NCBI GenBank assembly: GCA_008360955.1 | Contig: LUCM01002958.1 | Coordinates: 25,239 to 89,238, forward strand | Direction: 5' to 3' | DNA: 64,000 nucleotides | DNA from: Fasciolopsis buskii | Lineage: Eukaryota > Platyhelminthes > Trematoda > Plagiorchiida > Fasciolidae | Program-made: the position numbers and the translations under genes | The notes under the pieces: model-generated | Seen by the model: only the letters and a program-made list of their open reading frames with translations | Database searches by the model: none | Told to the model about the DNA's origin: nothing | In this document: positions 1 through 12,114 of the stretch, piece after piece | Layout of the letters: every line of letters starts with the position of its first letter | How positions within the stretch are numbered: position 1 is the stretch's first letter

Positions 1-46
<46 letters not shown>
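1..46. repeat. (AT)n microsatellite
   Basis: The window opens with an almost pure AT dinucleotide run that is probably cut by the window edge. It directly abuts a family-B arm. Similar short AT runs occur near 898-916, 7544-7560, 11925-11937 and 60545-60556. Confidence 0.95.
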
Positions 47-49
<3 letters not shown>

Positions 50-136
50 CCCTGCAATGATGAAACAGCCGTACAGTGCTCGCATGGTTCCTAATGACCA
101 GTTGAGCAATTATATCACATGGTGAATTATCTCTTG
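45..136 (+). mobile_element. Family-B fold-back element, right arm only
   Basis: This stretch matches the right arm of the complete family-B element at 35419-35523 in the same orientation. Shared landmarks are GATGAAACA, GTACAGTGCT, GAGTTGAGC-like text and the end CACATGGTGAATTAT. The rest of the element is lost or lies outside the window, and an AT run replaces it on the left. Confidence 0.7.
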
Positions 137-1632
137 AAAACCTTTTATCTCCTACCACTGACACAATAATTAAAATTTTTTTGGCGACCCTGCCCCCCAT
201 GCGTAATTTTCACTTAGCCTAACTGACAAAGAACTATCAATGAATCACAGTTGTGATTCTCCCATGATCTCGTCAACGAAAAGTTTCCACGCCCAGTCCT
301 GGCGCTGTGAATTAGACTCTGGCTGAACCTACTAATTCGGAATGTGCAAGTATGGGGATGTTCGGACAAGGGAATACCTGGTACGCACACCTGACGAGCA
401 GTAATAAGATTCAATCTGGCCTTGAGCTTCCGGTAAAATCTAGTTCATTCATTCAGATACTACTTATAATTAACGCGCATATACACACGTATCCTCTATT
501 CTCTGTAAAAAGATCTATCTCTTTTAATAGCTGAGCCACACATTCAAATACCTAGTATAAGTCATACCAAGGTCTAAATCCGATCGAGAACAAGAATTCA
601 AAATCACATCTCCATGGCACTTACTCAGGACAATGGGTAAGCGTAGCCGGATGCTGGTACAAGGTGGCGATCGTAATAGGCGATATTTGATATCGATATC
701 GATCGTGCTCCGCAAATATTTATGAGATATAGAATCATTGGTCACTTCCAAGTATAGTCGGATACGTGTATTGTTGCCATCCGGGTGGAAGAAAGCGAAA
801 ATCAACTTTTTAATGGAATGCACAAATTTTGGATGAATCACTTTTCGTATCTGAAAGTGAATGAAACATGGACAAAAGTGCAAGCTGATACATCATACAT
901 ATATATATATATATAATCCCTATGTATAAAGTAAGTATTAATCATTGATGTGGACACACCTATATGAATGTAGTGTAAAATCATATCCCATATGCGTGCG
1001 TAACCTGTGGCCTGGTTACGAAGATATTTTCTGGATATACTTTCCCATAGTTTTACCGATATTTCAGTCATTGCGGGTAGCCGTTCTCAATGCAGTTTCC
1101 AATCATACCGTAAATTCTTCGCGTGATCTCAGGTTCACTTGAGATTATGAGTATCTTTTTTTCGCGTAACACTAATGCAACAGCACATGAAACCCCTTTT
1201 CTCGTCTCCTGAAATCGTATTCAACGTTTTCCGATATCCTTTCAGATTCGATTTGTGTGCTTGTCGTTCGTCTCCAAACTCAGGGCTCAGAGTTTTCCTA
1301 GCTCACTTTCATCACTTCATTTGTCCATGCGTGTATTTTCACTCATGTTCTCCTAAGTGCTAATGACCTTCCCGTTATCGATCGAAGTGGCCACTATGTT
1401 AATTTTCATGCATCTCATCTGTTAAGCGTAATTTTGTATGTTTCACCTGGATGTGCGTGTTGATTTTTCACATGAGAGTGCGACCTTTGGACGTCCGTTT
1501 ACTGTGAATTTCCTACCGCATACCCCTGATCTTCTAGGTCGTGCGGGCATGTGATCGTTGCAGTCATCGCTTTTACTTTCTACTCATCCATCTGCCATGT
1601 GCATGTCCCATACTCTCGCTATCTTCCCCTTA
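137..1632. other. No recognisable gene
   Basis: Only short open frames without family resemblance are present. A stretch near 352-400 (GGTACGCACACCTGA and neighbours) resembles sequence near 39385-39440, so it may be part of a low-copy interspersed repeat. A small palindrome of GATATC units lies near 685-710. Confidence 0.5.
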
Positions 1633-1692
1633 CCTTTTACTTCCTTTATCAGTAAGACGACAATGTACGTCATTTTCCAGAAACGGGTCGCC
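1633..1692 (-). mobile_element. Family-A SINE, 3' body fragment
   Basis: Reading the minus strand, the stretch matches the 3' half of the family-A SINE: the CTTCCTGAAAATGATGTACA-like block, then a TTCATTAATAAAGGAAGTAA-like end. The tRNA-like head is absent. Confidence 0.6.
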
Positions 1693-2878
1693 ACTCAAAA
1701 ATTTAATCGTCTCCAAGGTGAAACTTTTGGTTAACTATGCGAATAGCGCATTCCACGGGCCTGGCGCTAAAATAACTCCACGCACAACATAACGTGTCTG
1801 TTGAGCTTCCGTTCAATGAATTCGAAGACGCTCCCATGAAACTTAGCCGTCGAGAATTTCCAACGCCCGGTACCTTCGGGCTGAGCCATGACTCCCGTAT
1901 AAAACCCTTCTGCCACAATGTATAAATGCGGGAACAATGTTCTGGTTTCTCCAATGAGAGCACCTCTATCAATTCGGTTACCTTTTTGTAATCAACCAAT
2001 GTAAAAGTCGCAGAGAGAAAGTTTCTATCGTCACTTCGTTCAGAATTGGAATGTGACCTCGGGGTTCAATAGAAGGCATCGATCAGTGCGACCTAGGTGG
2101 GCAAGGATTGCTTAATTTTGTATCCCCTTTTTGAGATTGACCTTTAGTTCAGTGTCTGCATATCACCGATGTCTATTCCAGCATCTTTCCGAAACGTCTA
2201 TGAAGTATACTGATTTTCACGTAGAGCGCTGATTCGTCCGTGTAAACTACAACATCGCGCAACTCTTTTCTGTAGGTTCCGAGCAATCGGGAGAAATGTT
2301 CAGGTTGCCAGGTTCCAACTTCGTCTTCGAACTCCATGCATGGCCACGCGCTCATTGCTTGAAAAGACCTGTTCAAAATACGTCATCGTTTTTGAAGGTT
2401 CTGCTAACTATTTTTGAACAAATCGGGGGCAATACGCTAGACTTAACCAAATATATTTGACCGTGTACTATATTTGCCAACTTCATGCTCATTTTGGCGC
2501 AGCATTGTGGAGTAAGCAGTTCCCATATTTTTATTCTGTGTATTGTTTATCATAGATTTTCAGTCATTTGGAATGGTTAGGTATGAGTACATCCGACTCG
2601 ATTGCATTGTATTGTAGTGTATAAACTTTTGCTTGCAAAATTAATGTCGTATTTAAGTAAAAAAAACCTGGGGGTAAAAAATAAAAATTGGAAATATTTA
2701 AACTCATCACGTTGTAAAAATGTGGGGAAAAACATGGAGGAATAGTCAGAGCACATTATAGTAGGTTGCTCAGGAATTCATCTGAAACCCGGTCACGGTT
2801 TATCAAAATTCGTGCTAAATATGAGACAATGGAGTTCCTATAGGTATTCATTCTAGAGGGTATGGAAGGAACAGCAGA
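1693..2878. other. No recognisable gene
   Basis: No family resemblance was seen in any frame. On the minus strand an AATAAA hexamer lies near 2530-2537. It could serve the candidate terminal exon at 2879-3279, about 340 bases beyond its stop. Confidence 0.4.
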
Positions 2879-3279
2879 TCATGTTGAAATATGAGAGCTG
2901 CACTTTGCCAGATTTGCTGCATCTGAAAATATTTTAGCAAATTTCTCACATGCTGATAAGTGTTGATCGCATAGATTTAGAGATAATTCAGTTAGTGGTT
3001 CGAAGGACACACGGCTAATAATTGATAGTCCCCGGCGAAGAATTGTAAAGTCTTTGTTAAGTAAACCCGGACAAATAACAAGAGAACAGTAAAGAAGGAT
3101 TGGAAAACACATTGGTATGCCAATCGGGAGATGATATTTTGTTTCACCTTGCAGTGTCGAAGCTTCCTGATTTGAATTTGCAATCGTCAGAGATTCTTTA
3201 ACAGGCAGAAATGTGAGAACTACATTTGGGACTTTTATTAGTATTGAATCCAATATATTTTGCAGAATCAACCCTGATA
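2879..3279 (-). CDS. Unidentified candidate terminal exon
   Basis: The minus strand is open for about 133 codons and ends at a stop at 2879-2881. Just upstream, CACCTATCAG followed by GG makes a plausible splice acceptor, so the exon could start near 3279. The peptide is rich in Leu, Ser and Ile in a pattern that could be helical, with a hydrophobic stretch in the middle and several Cys. No family was recognised. Open frames of this size are expected a few times by chance in 64 kb at this base composition, so this stays tentative. Confidence 0.22.
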
Positions 3280-3839
3280 GGTGTTTTTCAGTTGTTGAAA
3301 GACGTTTCGGATGGGTGGGCTGACCGCTAATGAGAGAGAACAGAAATTCAAAACATTTAGATGTGTTGAGATTTCAACAACCTTGTGCACAGAAACCATC
3401 GATAGAAGACATGTTAGAAAACCTTTGAAAATCAACGTTAAATGGCTAAGAGTGGTCACAAATGTTGATTCCATTTTAGGACTAATGACAATGATGGTTG
3501 AGACACTTGTTCTCTGTTAGTTAGGGTTACCTTTACTTAAGCGGTAATCTGGGCCCGAGTTTCATCTTCACTGTTAATATTCGTTCTATCTATGCGATGT
3601 ACTGCTTGCAGTCGGGCCCGGCTGAGTGTCGAGGCGGAAGATATCTGGGCAAACTCAACACGGTAATTTCGAATCAACCGGAAGACAGCAGGTGACATAT
3701 TGGTGAAGAACTAAATCTATTTGAAACGCCCAGGTCGAATCCGCGCAAAAGAGTGAGGAAGAGGGAAAAGGATGAATTCAAACGAGAGCGAAATTCAGGC
3801 ATGATGCTGTAATTATTAGCAACATCAAAATAAAGGTCG
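3280..3839. other. No recognisable gene
   Basis: Unique-looking sequence between the candidate exon and the TCA array. The short open frames on both strands overlap one another and show no family resemblance. Confidence 0.4.
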
Positions 3840-6305
3840 ATAAAATCATCAACAACAGAATCATTACTTTATCATCATTCTCATCGTTAATCTCAAGCTT
3901 ATCACCATCAAAATAAAATTCATAAACAACATCATAATCAATAATAACATAATCATTACTATCATCAAAATCAGACTCATTCACAATCTCATCCACATCA
4001 TGAACAACAATATTATCGTCATCATCAACATCGTCATCATCATAATCATCATCAGCAACATCATCACCATAATCATCGTCACCATCACCATTATGATCGA
4101 CAACGTCAGCATCGCCACCATTATGATCATCATCATCAACACCATCCTCAACAGCATTATCATCATCAACATCATCGTCATTATTAACATCATCATCACA
4201 CATCTCATCCTCATTCACTTTGTCATGCTCATTATCATCCTCATCATGAGCATCAACAACATCATCAGCATCATTCTCAACCTCATGCTCATCCTCATTT
4301 TCATCATCATCATAATCTCCATCATCGTCATCATGACCATAATCATCATCAACATCATCATCGTAGTCATCATCATCAACATCATCGTCATCATCATCCT
4401 CAACATCATCATCACCAACAACATCATGATCATCATCATCATCATCATCCTCGTCAACATCATCATCGTCGACGTCGTCGTCATCATCATCCTTGCCATC
4501 ATCATCATTATCATCCTCATTCTCAACGTCATGCTCATCCTCATTTTCATCATCATCATCATCGTTATCATGATAATCCTCCTCCCCCTCATCATCATCA
4601 TCAACATACTCATACTCATCATCATCAATAAGTTCATCATCATCATCATCTCCATCATATTTTTCAAGAATAATCAACGTCCCCAGTTTCAAAATCAAAA
4701 TTGTCACCATAATAATCATAATTGTCTTCATCATCACCATCGACATCATCAATTATCCATCACCAACATCATTTTCAGTATTAGTATCACCAGGATTAGC
4801 GTCAACCTCATCATCGTCAACAGCATTCACAAGATCCTCATCGTCATCATCATCATCATCAACATGATCATCATCAACAACTTCATCAAATTCATGATTG
4901 TGATCCCCATCATCAACATCATAATTTTCATGGTCATCCTCAGCAAATTCATGAACGTCATCATCATCATCATCATTAGCATTATTATCATCGTCATCCC
5001 CAACGTTATCATCCTCCTCATCAACAGCTTTATCTTCGTCGTCATCATCGTCAACATCATCATCATGATCATGAGCATCGTCATCAACATCATCATCAAT
5101 ATCGGTAAAACCATCATCATAAGTTTCATCATTATCATCATCATCATCAACATTACCATCATTATCAACACCATCATTTTCATCATCATCCTCATCGTCG
5201 TCATCATCATCGTCGTGATCATCATTAACATCACCCTCATCATCCTCTTTTTCCGGATAAATCATGTTTTATCAGCATTACCATTTTCATTCTCATCAAT
5301 ATCAGTATAAACTAAATTACTATCATCATCATCACCATCATCAAAAACCTACTCTACCTCCTCCTTATTATCAACATCACCCCCAACGTCATCACCATCC
5401 TCATCACTATTTGTATCATTTTATCTTTCATCATTAATCATCGTCTTCCGCATCAACATCACTATGATCATCATCCTCATAATCAGCATTGCCCTCATTA
5501 TCATGAACATCATCATCAATCGTCCATCATCATATATGTCATCATCATCCGCATCATCATCATCATCATCATCATCATCATGTTAATCATAATCATCATC
5601 ATCATCGTCGACATCAGCCTCGAGATAACCGTCAACATCAACAAATACATCATCATCATCAATGTCCTCCTCATCGTAAATATCATCACCATATTTTTCA
5701 ATAGTAATCATTGTTATAATCAACAACCTCACCATCGTCAACATCATCATCGACATCATATTCAATATTATCCTATGCTTCATCATCAATCACCGTCCTC
5801 CTCATCAACATCACCATCATCATCATCATCATCATCATATTCTTCATCAATAATCGTCGTCATCATTTTCACTTCAGCATTATCGTCATTTTCATGAACA
5901 TTCTCCTCATCTTCATCATTGACATCAATAATCCTTAATCAACATTATCGTCGTCATAATCTCTTATTAGAATCACTAGGATTAGCATCAGCATCATCAA
6001 CATCAACATTATAATCATCATCCTCATCAAAATCATGCTCGTGATCCTCCTAATCATCGTCATCAACATCGACATCATCATCAGTATCATGGTCATCATC
6101 AGCAAAGTCATGATCGTCATCAATTTCATCATCATCATTATCCTTATCCTCATGATCCCTCATCTTCAACATCATCATCAGGATCATCATACTCAAATAC
6201 ATCATCATCATCATTTTCATGGTCATGATCATCCTCTTCATCATCATCATCACAATCATCATCAACATCATCATCAACTTCATCATCGTCACCATTTTGT
6301 CATCT
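3840..6305. repeat. 2.5 kb imperfect (TCA)n/(TGA)n array
   Basis: The plus strand is built almost entirely of TCA/ATC/CAT triplets with scattered substitutions and phase slips, and is very poor in G. Six-frame translation therefore gives long artefactual reading frames: poly-Asp/Met on the minus strand and poly-Ile/His/Ser on the plus strand, up to 436 codons. Larger blocks are repeated within it. A TCATGCTCATCCTCATTTTC block occurs near 4283 and 4529. A landmark set near 4653-4960 (TTTTTCAA, AGGATTAGC, TCATGGTCATC, CAGCAAA) recurs in the same order near 5691-6115. The array therefore grew by segmental duplication as well as triplet slippage. Confidence 0.95.
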
Positions 6306-6351
6306 AGTTTCTATCTCTCATTTTTTCTTACTGAATTTTCAGCCTACATCA

Positions 6352-6475
6352 CTTTTCAATTAGTGGTATCGGGCTAACAGTTGTTTGCTAAATGAGTAAC
6401 TTGACCGGTGCTGGGAATATTCGAACCTGCGACCTTCATGTCCAAACGCCATAACCTTATCCTCTTGGCTCCCGT
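6352..6475 (-). mobile_element. Family-A SINE, head and part of body
   Basis: The minus strand carries the tRNA-like head (AGGTCGCAGGTTCGAATATTC-like B-box region and a GCCAAGAGGATAAGG-like A-box region) plus the first part of the body. The 3' tail is not recognisable. The copy lies just beyond the TCA array. Confidence 0.75.
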
Positions 6476-7069
6476 GTTACATGTCGCAATGAATATAATG
6501 AATATGTAAAATAAGTAGGGCCTGGACCTGCAGGGATGAAAGGTGTGGCCAGTCGATTAACCATGAATCAGGATGAATCTGCTTTCAATCAAGTGAGCTA
6601 CCAAGGTAGTGCAACTTTTGCGTTAAGCTTAAAAAGATCAAACTATTTTAGTCAGTCCCGTTTCACTGTGTAAAGGCAAACATTTAACTGAGAACAAACA
6701 ATCAGTCCACTTGGTTTGTTAATCGAAAGTAAGAAAAGAAAAACGAACACAAACTCACATGCGAAATATACTACTGAAAAGAAAAACTCACATGCTTTAT
6801 GATTTTCGTCTGCAGTTCTCTATTCGGCGGATAGTACTTCCGGAGGTAACAAAGATTCCATTCGAGAGATTTACATGTTTGTTCAACCAAACCGTCTATC
6901 TGAAAACCTGAATCACAGATGGGAGATGAAACCTCCCCTGAACCGCAGATGGGTTTACAATATACGGTGCATTATATTGAATTTTGGATGGGATCAGTTA
7001 CATAGCTTCTGATGATCTATCACAGGCTGCCAAGTGATCGCAGTCGGTCTCGGTTATCTGTCTTTCAGT
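6476..7069. other. No recognisable gene
   Basis: No open frame with family resemblance and no repeat was recognised. A short near-repeat (CAGATGGGAGATGAAACC then CAGATGGG) lies near 6915-6955. Confidence 0.4.
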
Positions 7070-7240
7070 TTTCTTTTGTCATTCATTTCCCTTATTAGTG
7101 GAACGACAATGTGAGTCATTTTCAGGAAGACAGTCGCGATCAAAATAGGGCTGCCAAGTGAGTTAGGTAGACCGCCCGTGGGAACATTCGAACTCGCGAC
7201 GTTCCGGTCGAAGCGTCACAATGTTTCTCAATGTGCACGA
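7070..7240 (-). mobile_element. Family-A SINE, near full length, diverged
   Basis: On the minus strand the tRNA-like head (B box near 7190-7200), the GGCAGCCC body block and the TGACTCACATTGTCG / TAATAAGGGAAATGA 3' block follow one another in the family order. The A-box end is heavily mutated. Confidence 0.75.
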
Positions 7241-7627
7241 CCGCAACTCCTTTTTTCTTCCAGGTGAGAATAAAAGTTTGGGATAAAATTAATGCCTAAG
7301 AAACCTCATTATTGATTTGAGATATCCAAACCAGTGCTTCATAGAAACATGCAACAACTAACCTGGCTTTAGTTATTGTGTTATCATTGTCGGTCACTTG
7401 CCAATGAAAGCGAACAGCTCCGAGCTGAACAGGGTTAAAGTGTACACGTTACCGTTCACCGCTTGATATTCATTGATCTTAGGTGATCCGATGGGAAAAT
7501 TTAGATGTGAACTAGTCATGCGGAGGAACATAACATATTAACAGATATATATATATATTTTGTACGATCTACGCTTGTATTACCGTGCACGCGATAATCA
7601 CAGAAGAGAATTGCAACCGTTGGAAGT
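7241..7627. other. No recognisable gene
   Basis: Spacer between two oppositely oriented family-A SINEs, with a short AT run near 7544-7560. Nothing else was recognised. Confidence 0.4.
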
Positions 7628-7797
7628 CTATAAAGTAGCAAGCGGACAACGTCAAAAAGTTTGGACTTGAAAGTCGCGGGCTCGAATCCTCTCACCATTG
7701 GTCAACTGGCCCGCTTGTCAGCTGTCTTTTGGCCCCGGTCACTTTGCTCAGAATGATGTACACTGTCTTTTCATTAGTAAAAAAAGTAAAAGACAAA
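7628..7797 (+). mobile_element. Family-A SINE
   Basis: The plus strand shows AGCAAGCGG (A-box remnant), GTCGCGGGCTCGAATCC (B box), GGTCAACTGGCCCGCTTG, then AATGATGTACACTGTC and a TAAAAGACAAAG tail. It produces the GFEPAT-like peptide that such SINEs give on the opposite strand, which is not a gene. Confidence 0.85.
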
Positions 7798-8772
7798 GTG
7801 ACATTGGTTTTATAACTCGAACTTGTGACACCATCATCTTCACAACTGTGCTGTTGCCGTTTTAATCACCAAGGGTTAGTTAGGAAAATGCTAAGTTATA
7901 ACGAAAAAGCCATTTTATTCAGTATTCAGTTTCCAAAGTTACGCAAGGTTTAGACACATTTCGATTCGACTCACGGATGATGTTTGCCATGGTTGGATAA
8001 AGAACATCTGGAATATTACAAACGAAACAATAAAACAAATGTTTTATTATCGGCACTGCATGAAAGTGTCAATAATTGGAGTACAAACGGAGATCTTCCA
8101 AGTTTGTTACAATAAACGATACTATAAAATCTAAAGATTCTGTAGTTTCATGTATCCTTTTCAACTAATTCCGCTTGGTCGAATGATATGCATACCACTA
8201 ATGAATAACAAATATTCGCAACATGAGTATTTTCACTAAATTTCACACATGAACGTACAGAACACTACAATTGCCTGTATAATTTGCACTTCAGTGTATT
8301 CACATGAATTATTATAATCCAAGGTGAAAATTTTAGAACAGAACACATTGGTTCCCCAGAAATCTACAAAATCGCTTTCTAATTTCAATTTTTCATTGTC
8401 CCAGCCAGTTGTAATTCTCACGTCATGGAAAGAAGTAGAAATAGTACACATTGATTATGGGAGACCTTAACTGCTTATCAGATAACATCGTTTCCTTTAA
8501 AGAAAGAGTGAGGGGGATTCATCAAGCGATTCAGAAAATTTGAGAGAAGTTATCTGTTTGCAGAAGAAGAACAACTGTGTCGTTTATTTTCAAAATTTGT
8601 CAATCTACTGCTCATTTATAGATAGTCGACCAGTAGCATTCAAAAACCCTGACCAATTTCATGTAAATTAGTCAGTAGTTCGCCAAGGACGTGAATCTTT
8701 TGAAATTTAGGTATCCCGAATTAGCGAAAAACCTAATCAGCAAAAAATCAATGCACGTTGTACAATAACATT
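7798..8772. other. No recognisable gene
   Basis: A minus-strand open frame of 71 codons (8236-8451) has protein-like composition (Asp/Glu, Trp, Cys) but no recognised family and no clear splice context. Nothing else was seen. Confidence 0.4.
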
Positions 8773-9022
8773 TTATTGACACAACTCACAAAGCACTCGA
8801 AGTCCGTGTTGGCGTTGTTGTAAGGTCGGTCTGACTAGGTCACCGAACCGCCGTTCGTGAATCTTGCTGTCGGGTGGATCGAACTTGGCGTACATGTCCG
8901 CTTTGAAGTCCAGTTGAACAATAGCTGCTGGAAATTGTTCGTGCATACCATTGTAGGAACAAGTAGCTCTCAGAAATGCCGTGGACAGTTGGGTGGTTTG
9001 CAAAATAGACTGGAACTGTAAA
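8773..9022 (-). CDS. Unidentified candidate terminal exon with overlapping poly(A) signal
   Basis: The minus strand reads about 82 codons from a possible acceptor (pyrimidine-rich text, then GTTTACAG before TTCCAG) near 9022 to a TAA stop at 8773-8775. The peptide has balanced, protein-like composition with charged clusters (for example DFKADMYAKFDPPDSKIHER) and none of the low complexity of the neighbouring shadows. The stop codon is embedded in a canonical AATAAA at 8772-8777, which would give an extremely short 3' UTR. No family was recognised and no upstream exon was found. It could be the last exon of an unknown gene or a chance frame. Confidence 0.35.
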
Positions 9023-9197
9023 CGTTCCGCGATCACAGAGCAGTGAAATGAAATCAAAATATTTTGGTCACTCGTACTGCACGAATGTTTGTGTATGGAA
9101 CATTTTGCCTGCAGTAGGTATCACCTAGATCGGCCGATCGATTTACTTCACTCATTGCAAATAGCACAACGGGGCAAACAAGCTCGTCTGCAGCTTT

Positions 9198-9390
9198 CAT
9201 AAAATGATTCCCCATGTGTTATCATAGCTCAGCTCACCATTAAGAAACCATGGAAGCACTCACTGAACAGCTGTTTCATTCTTGTTAAGTATCATCGACA
9301 GTGTATATCCACCGCGCCTGAACTGGGACGCGAACCCGGGACAAACGACTCTGAGCCGAACACCTTAACCATTACGCTACTAGCAGTTTG
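9198..9390 (-). mobile_element. Family-B element, left arm plus tRNA-like head
   Basis: Starts with the family-B end (ATAAAATGATTCCCCATGTG), continues through ACCATTAAGAAACCATGG and TGTTTCATTCTTGTTA, and reaches the tRNA-like head. On the minus strand this has an A-box-like TAGCGTAATGG and a B-box-like GGGTTCGCGTCCC. The element breaks off just after the A-box region, so the internal part and right arm are missing. Confidence 0.85.
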
Positions 9391-9869
9391 ATTCGCACTC
9401 ATACCAATATATAAAATTAAATGACTGGGAATGGATCAAGGGAATTGTCCATTTGCAGTTACATCATTTCAATCAATAAAGGTTTTCGAAAAATAGGCTA
9501 GAGATCTAACGGGGTGTCACCGAGACAGGTATCTTCCCCTTGAGTGTTGCGGAAGGGGTGTGCACCACAATTGCTGAGGCCCACTCGAAGGAGAGGACGG
9601 CAACTGTTAGGTTGAAACTTGGAGTGGCATAGAACCGCATTATTTCGGGAGTGATAACAGTGACGGACCTAGCAGTCAAACCTGTGACATCTTGGTGATG
9701 GACAGCTGATGGACTCGATCGCTTCCGATATCTATGCTCAGAGCCTAGCTTGCCAAACCGACGGAACAAAATTTTAAAACCGTAACTTTACTTCCAGCTA
9801 GTTGACTACGTCTCTTGGCAGATGGTTAGGTTGTACGACCACTTCGAATTCCTCCATTTTACTTTGGAT
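9391..9869. other. Spacer with one unidentified minus-strand open frame
   Basis: The minus strand is open for 87 codons at 9506-9769. The peptide is rich in Thr, Val and Ser and looks protein-like, but no family was recognised and no splice context stands out. It lies directly in front of the CR1-like relic and may be repeat-derived. Confidence 0.3.
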
Positions 9870-11300
9870 GGTTGTATCCTATTTTTGATCAGCAATATTT
9901 GTTATCGACCAGGAAGCTCCGTCTGGAATGCAATAGACCGAAATTGTGTGCAGCCTGGGAGACACGCCTTTTTAAGTCCGCGCGCCCTGTGACTGGCTGC
10001 GCTACAATTCGTGCCACCTTATTTCGTTGTCGGATATTTGGTTCGATTATGTTCTGCTTTCGACGCTGCAATCGCCCGGAATTACTTTTGTTCGAAAACC
10101 GTATCGTTTTTCAACATGGACTGGGATCACGTATTGCTGCGCCTCAACGACCTTCTCATCGATCTAAAAGAGGCAGTCGTGCTAGTCGCCAGGCAGCTCT
10201 TAAATGCACCCTTCCAACCAACATGCCCATTCCGGCATTGTTGAGTACCAACATCCATTCTCTGTTTACGAAAACATTGGATCTGTACCCCACACTTCAA
10301 TCGTCGATCCATGTTCACACGTGTGTCATCTGCGCACAAGAATCATGGCTGAACCCGGATATCGTGTCGATACACAGTTTCAGATTCCATCGCCAGGACA
10401 GACTTTAGGAGAAGAAGACTTAAAGTCGTGTGGCAACATACATAAACTCTTTCTGGCCTGGCAAGCCCGAAGTTGGTTATAAGCATTCGCTAAGCGGAAT
10501 CGACTGTCTAGTGGCACAGTATCATCCTAGGTTTTCTTGACAAACTAGCACTATCATCATATATTGCCCCTTTTAGCTCGCAGCAAAATATCGCATCTTT
10601 TTTTCGACTCTTTTTTAGTATTTATTGTCCGTTTTCTTGAGGATAGTTTGCATATTTTTGTGGGTGATTTCAATCATGCATCTACTCTACCACTGACTGC
10701 GTCTGATTTGACTGGCCTCTGCGTTTCTCCCACCAGAGGCGGTTCCATTTTAAACACAGTTATTACCAACCATCCTCATTTATTTTCCTTGGAACTGGAT
10801 GCTTCTGCGGAGCACGTAAAATTTACATTGATTAAGGATTACATGAGTACGATCTCAAGGATTATCCAATGAAGCATGAAATGCTTATCCACCTACCCCA
10901 ACTAGTTCATGTGGCCGTATAAGAGCACCAAATACAAGTGCAAATGTACCCTCACGAACATTCTTCTTGCGCATATTCGAGTTCCTGAGTCTCCAGTATA
11001 TGCAGAAAGCAGAGTCGTATGCTATTCGGCCCGTCCTCGGTTTTCATTTGGTGAAACGGATGCGATTTTGGCGACTAACCGTGAGTTCGATGGGACCACA
11101 CTCGCCGAATAAACGGCCGCGAAAGCCCGGTTGCAATGTCGAAGACGTGGCCAGTTTGTGCTGGGCGAGTTTTCTCTCCCTAAAATGACCAACAGGTCAC
11201 TTGGCGGTTTTGTTACAAATGATTATGGCTGTCTGCTCAATAATTATACCCTACATTTTCTGTCTTTTGATCATCGTACTCTTCCAGCAGCATGCAAAGT
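9870..11300 (+). mobile_element. Decayed CR1-like non-LTR retrotransposon (endonuclease region)
   Basis: Several plus-strand frames carry pieces of an apurinic-endonuclease-type domain in the right order. Near 10222-10400 there is an LLSTNIHSLFTK...CVICAQESWL segment, typical of the start of CR1/Jockey ORF2 endonucleases with its catalytic Glu. Near 10640-10850 there is a VGDFNHASTLPLT...NHPHLFSL segment containing the GDFN catalytic motif. Frameshifts and stops separate the pieces, so the element is dead. The second copy near 62.5-63.96 kb shares the same landmarks, which supports the reading. The reverse-transcriptase part was not recognised here and the right boundary is approximate. Confidence 0.75.
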
Positions 11301-12114
11301 AAGCTTCTAGGCTATCGGCACTGCTATAATCCTCGGTTAGTATTCATCTCCTAATATCAAATGATCAAAAGGCCTTAAGAAATGAACTAACAGTCACCGG
11401 ATCCCAACGGTTTGCAAACGTCATGTTTCGTCCGGTTGTTTCACACATTAAGTCGCAATGACTTTGAAAATCCGCGTTGGTCATACCTCAGGGTGTTGGC
11501 TTTCGTGGGACTCTGAGCGCCAAGTCTGGCGTTTAGATCGCAATCATTTCATCACCATTTGCGGTGACATCGTCAGTGAATGCCGGGAGTTGCTGGTGTT
11601 CTATGTTTAGGTGTATGCAACTTTGGCCCCGTAACTAGACGTGTGATTTACCACTTGGCTTTTGTTTATACAGGAATAACATTTGACTTGAGTAGACCTG
11701 AGGTCTTCTAAATCAAATCCTTACTTCGGTTAGAGAACCCGGCTAGTAAAGCGGTCACAGAGGAGCCACAGATTATGACGAACAGTCGGTGGATATTAAA
11801 GAGGAGTCCGGAAGAGCCCAAACGTTTTGTGATTCTTACACGAATGTCTTCGTTTCTTCTCTCCCTCTTTCCTTGTTTTCGCTTCATGACTGAGCATTAC
11901 ATATGCTTTGTTCTCTCTCTCTCTATATATATATATAAGTCTGTTTATCATTTTCGCAAATCTAGCCTGATAGGGGTAAGTGGAACTGTGCCTATCAAAT
12001 AACATGCGGATGGTCATATATCTAGATCTGCAAAGAAGGAGAACCAAGTTCGACGCCGATGATGCTAACACTTTGCTGGGTAACCTCTAAAAGTGAACAT
12101 TACTAATCTTTCAT
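11301..12114. other. No recognisable gene
   Basis: May include unrecognised downstream parts of the CR1-like relic. A CT-rich run followed by a short AT run lies near 11910-11937. No family resemblance was seen. Confidence 0.4.

Noticed and set aside
3778..6307. Long Asp-, Met-, Ile- and His-rich open frames on both strands
   Set aside because: They are translations of an imperfect TCA repeat in different phases; several overlap on opposite strands and all lose identity at repeat phase slips.
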